Assembly (NCBI GenBank): GCA_022798035.1
Contig: JAAWLS010000161.1
Coordinates: forward strand, 1-5,798
Length of the DNA: 5,798 bases
Origin: Lachnospiraceae bacterium
GTDB taxonomy: Bacteria > Bacillota > Clostridia > Lachnospirales > Lachnospiraceae
Direction: 5' to 3'
The number at the start of each line of letters is the position of its first letter. Within the stretch, counting starts at the first letter, position 1. Under the pieces are notes generated by a model. It saw only the letters and a list, made by a program, of their open reading frames with translations, had not been told where the DNA came from and ran no database searches. Position numbers and translations under genes: made by a program. This document shows, in pieces, positions 4,547 to 5,798 of the stretch.

Positions 4547-5798
4547 CTAGCAGTTGTTTTTTATTTTAATTGCCGCTTCCACAAATCCTTTAAACAGCGG
4601 ATGGGGCCGGTTGGGTCTCGACTTCAATTCCGGGTGAGCCTGTGTGGCAATATACCAGGGGTGGTCTGGAATTTCCACCATTTCTACAATTCGTCCGTCC
4701 GGAGAGAGGCCGCACAGCTTCATGCCGTGTTCTGTGAGAATGGAGCGGTAATCGTTGTTTACTTCATACCGGTGGCGGTGTCTCTCATGAATTGTCTCGG
4801 TGCCGTATACCTGATAAGCTCTGGAAGATTTATCTAAAATACAAGGATAGGAACCCAGCCGCAGCGTGCCGCCGATGTCCTCCACATCGCTCTGGTCCGG
4901 CATCAGTGCAATGACAGGGTGAGTGGTGTTGGGGTCCAGTTCAATACTGTGGGCGTCCCGCAGGCCGCAGATGTGGCGCGCGTATTCCACAATGGAGAGC
5001 TGCATGCCCAGGCAGAGGCCCAGAAATGGAATTTTGTGCTCCCTTGCATATCTGCAGGCAAGAATTTTTCCGTCAATGCCCCTGTCACCAAAACCGCCGG
5101 GAACTAAAATACCCTGAACACTGCCAAGAATTTGCTCTGCATTTTCTGCATTTAACAGTTCAGAATCCACCCACTTGATATTTACAGTGGCACGCTCTGC
5201 AATTCCGCCGTGTTTTAACGCTTCCACAACAGAAATGTAAGCATCGTGAAGGGAAATGTATTTTCCAACCAGTGCAATCTCTACTTCTTTGTTGGGGTTG
5301 CGCAGCGCGTCTACCATGTCAATCCAGTCGCTTAAATCAGGTTCCGGGCAGTCTAAATGCAGACATTCACAGGCTACCTGAGCCAGATATTCCTTTTCCA
5401 TGGCAAGAGGAGCTTCATACAGATATTCCACGTCCAGATTCTGAAGAACGTGGCTGTCGGGTACGTTGCAGAATAAAGCAATTTTATCTTTGATGCCCTG
5501 GTCTAAAGGATGCTCAGAGCGGCATACGATAATATCAGGCTGAATTCCCATTCCCTGCAGTTCCTTGACGCTTGCCTGGGTGGGCTTTGTTTTCATTTCA
5601 CCGGAAGCGGTGATATAGGGAATCAGAGTGACGTGAATTAAAATGGCATTTTCATGACCCACTTCATGCTGAAACTGGCGGATGGATTCCAGGAAAGGCT
5701 GGCTTTCCATATCGCCCACGGTACCTCCAACTTCAATGATGGCAATGTGGGTGTCTTCCGTTGTGAAATTCCGGTAAAAACGGCTCTTGATTTCATTT
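4547..5798 (-). CDS. pyrG: CTP synthase, N-terminally cut by the window edge
   Basis: Cytoplasmic enzyme that aminates UTP to CTP using glutamine and ATP, the last step of pyrimidine nucleotide synthesis. The frame is open to the right edge: 416 residues are visible. They begin NEIKSRFYRNF and run through EVGGTVGDMESQPF, whose glutamate corresponds to E140 of the E. coli enzyme, so about 118 N-terminal residues including the ATP loop lie outside. KTKPTQASVKEL marks the end of the synthetase domain. The class I glutamine amidotransferase domain follows: PGGFGDRG (oxyanion region), nucleophile Cys in FLGLCLGMQ, and the His/Glu pair in QAHPE. The C-terminus KIKNNC is followed by TAA and a strong terminator. 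The GTG at 5719 is an internal valine of GGTVGD, not a start. It is convergent with the cassette. No defect is seen. Confidence 0.98.
   Translation of the reverse strand, partial: NEIKSRFYRNFTTEDTHIAIIEVGGTVGDMESQPFLESIRQFQHEVGHENAILIHVTLIPYITASGEMKTKPTQASVKELQGMGIQPDIIVCRSEHPLDQGIKDKIALFCNVPDSHVLQNLDVEYLYEAPLAMEKEYLAQVACECLHLDCPEPDLSDWIDMVDALRNPNKEVEIALVGKYISLHDAYISVVEALKHGGIAERATVNIKWVDSELLNAENAEQILGSVQGILVPGGFGDRGIDGKILACRYAREHKIPFLGLCLGMQLSIVEYARHICGLRDAHSIELDPNTTHPVIALMPDQSDVEDIGGTLRLGSYPCILDKSSRAYQVYGTETIHERHRHRYEVNNDYRSILTEHGMKLCGLSPDGRIVEMVEIPDHPWYIATQAHPELKSRPNRPHPLFKGFVEAAIKIKNNC

Noticed and set aside
5719..5719. GTG start of CTP synthase
   Set aside because: This codon is the valine of the conserved GGTVGD block; the frame remains open and homologous upstream to the window edge.

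Overview
The window looks like a piece of a Clostridia chromosome, most likely Lachnospiraceae. This is inferred from strong AGGAG-type ribosome binding sites, sigma-A-like promoters, moderate to low GC, and the protein character of asnA, an MgtC/SapB-family gene and pyrG. No rRNA, tRNA, CRISPR array, insertion sequence or known riboswitch is visible.

Layout from left to right. Positions 1-95 hold two palindromic structures, one of them a perfect 21-bp inverted repeat that may end asnA transcription. asnA (ammonia-dependent asparagine synthetase) is complete on the minus strand, 144-1154. Positions 1155-1437 are a divergent promoter region: a consensus-spaced asnA promoter, two strong palindromes over the asnA start site and leader, and a simple promoter with RBS for the gene to the right. 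An intact MgtC/SapB-family membrane protein lies on the plus strand at 1438-2136. A short open stretch in the same frame (2137-2301) looks like a gene remnant.

Positions 2310-4332 are the accessory part: an AT-rich, tightly coupled three-gene plus-strand operon with its own extended -10 promoter. It encodes two charged, mostly helical proteins of unknown family (219 and 218 aa) and a 220-aa PIN-domain-like putative nuclease that carries a cysteine-rich insertion. The junctions (TAATG overlap, then stop/RBS overlap) imply co-translation, so the three products probably work together. I do not recognise this combination; a defence or toxin-antitoxin-like role is possible but is inference only.

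At 4449-4515 a long hairpin with A/T tails on both sides serves as a bidirectional terminator between the cassette and the convergent pyrG (CTP synthase). pyrG is on the minus strand and is cut at the right window edge, missing roughly its first 118 residues. The cassette is therefore a self-contained AT-rich insert, with its own promoter and terminator, between ordinary housekeeping genes.
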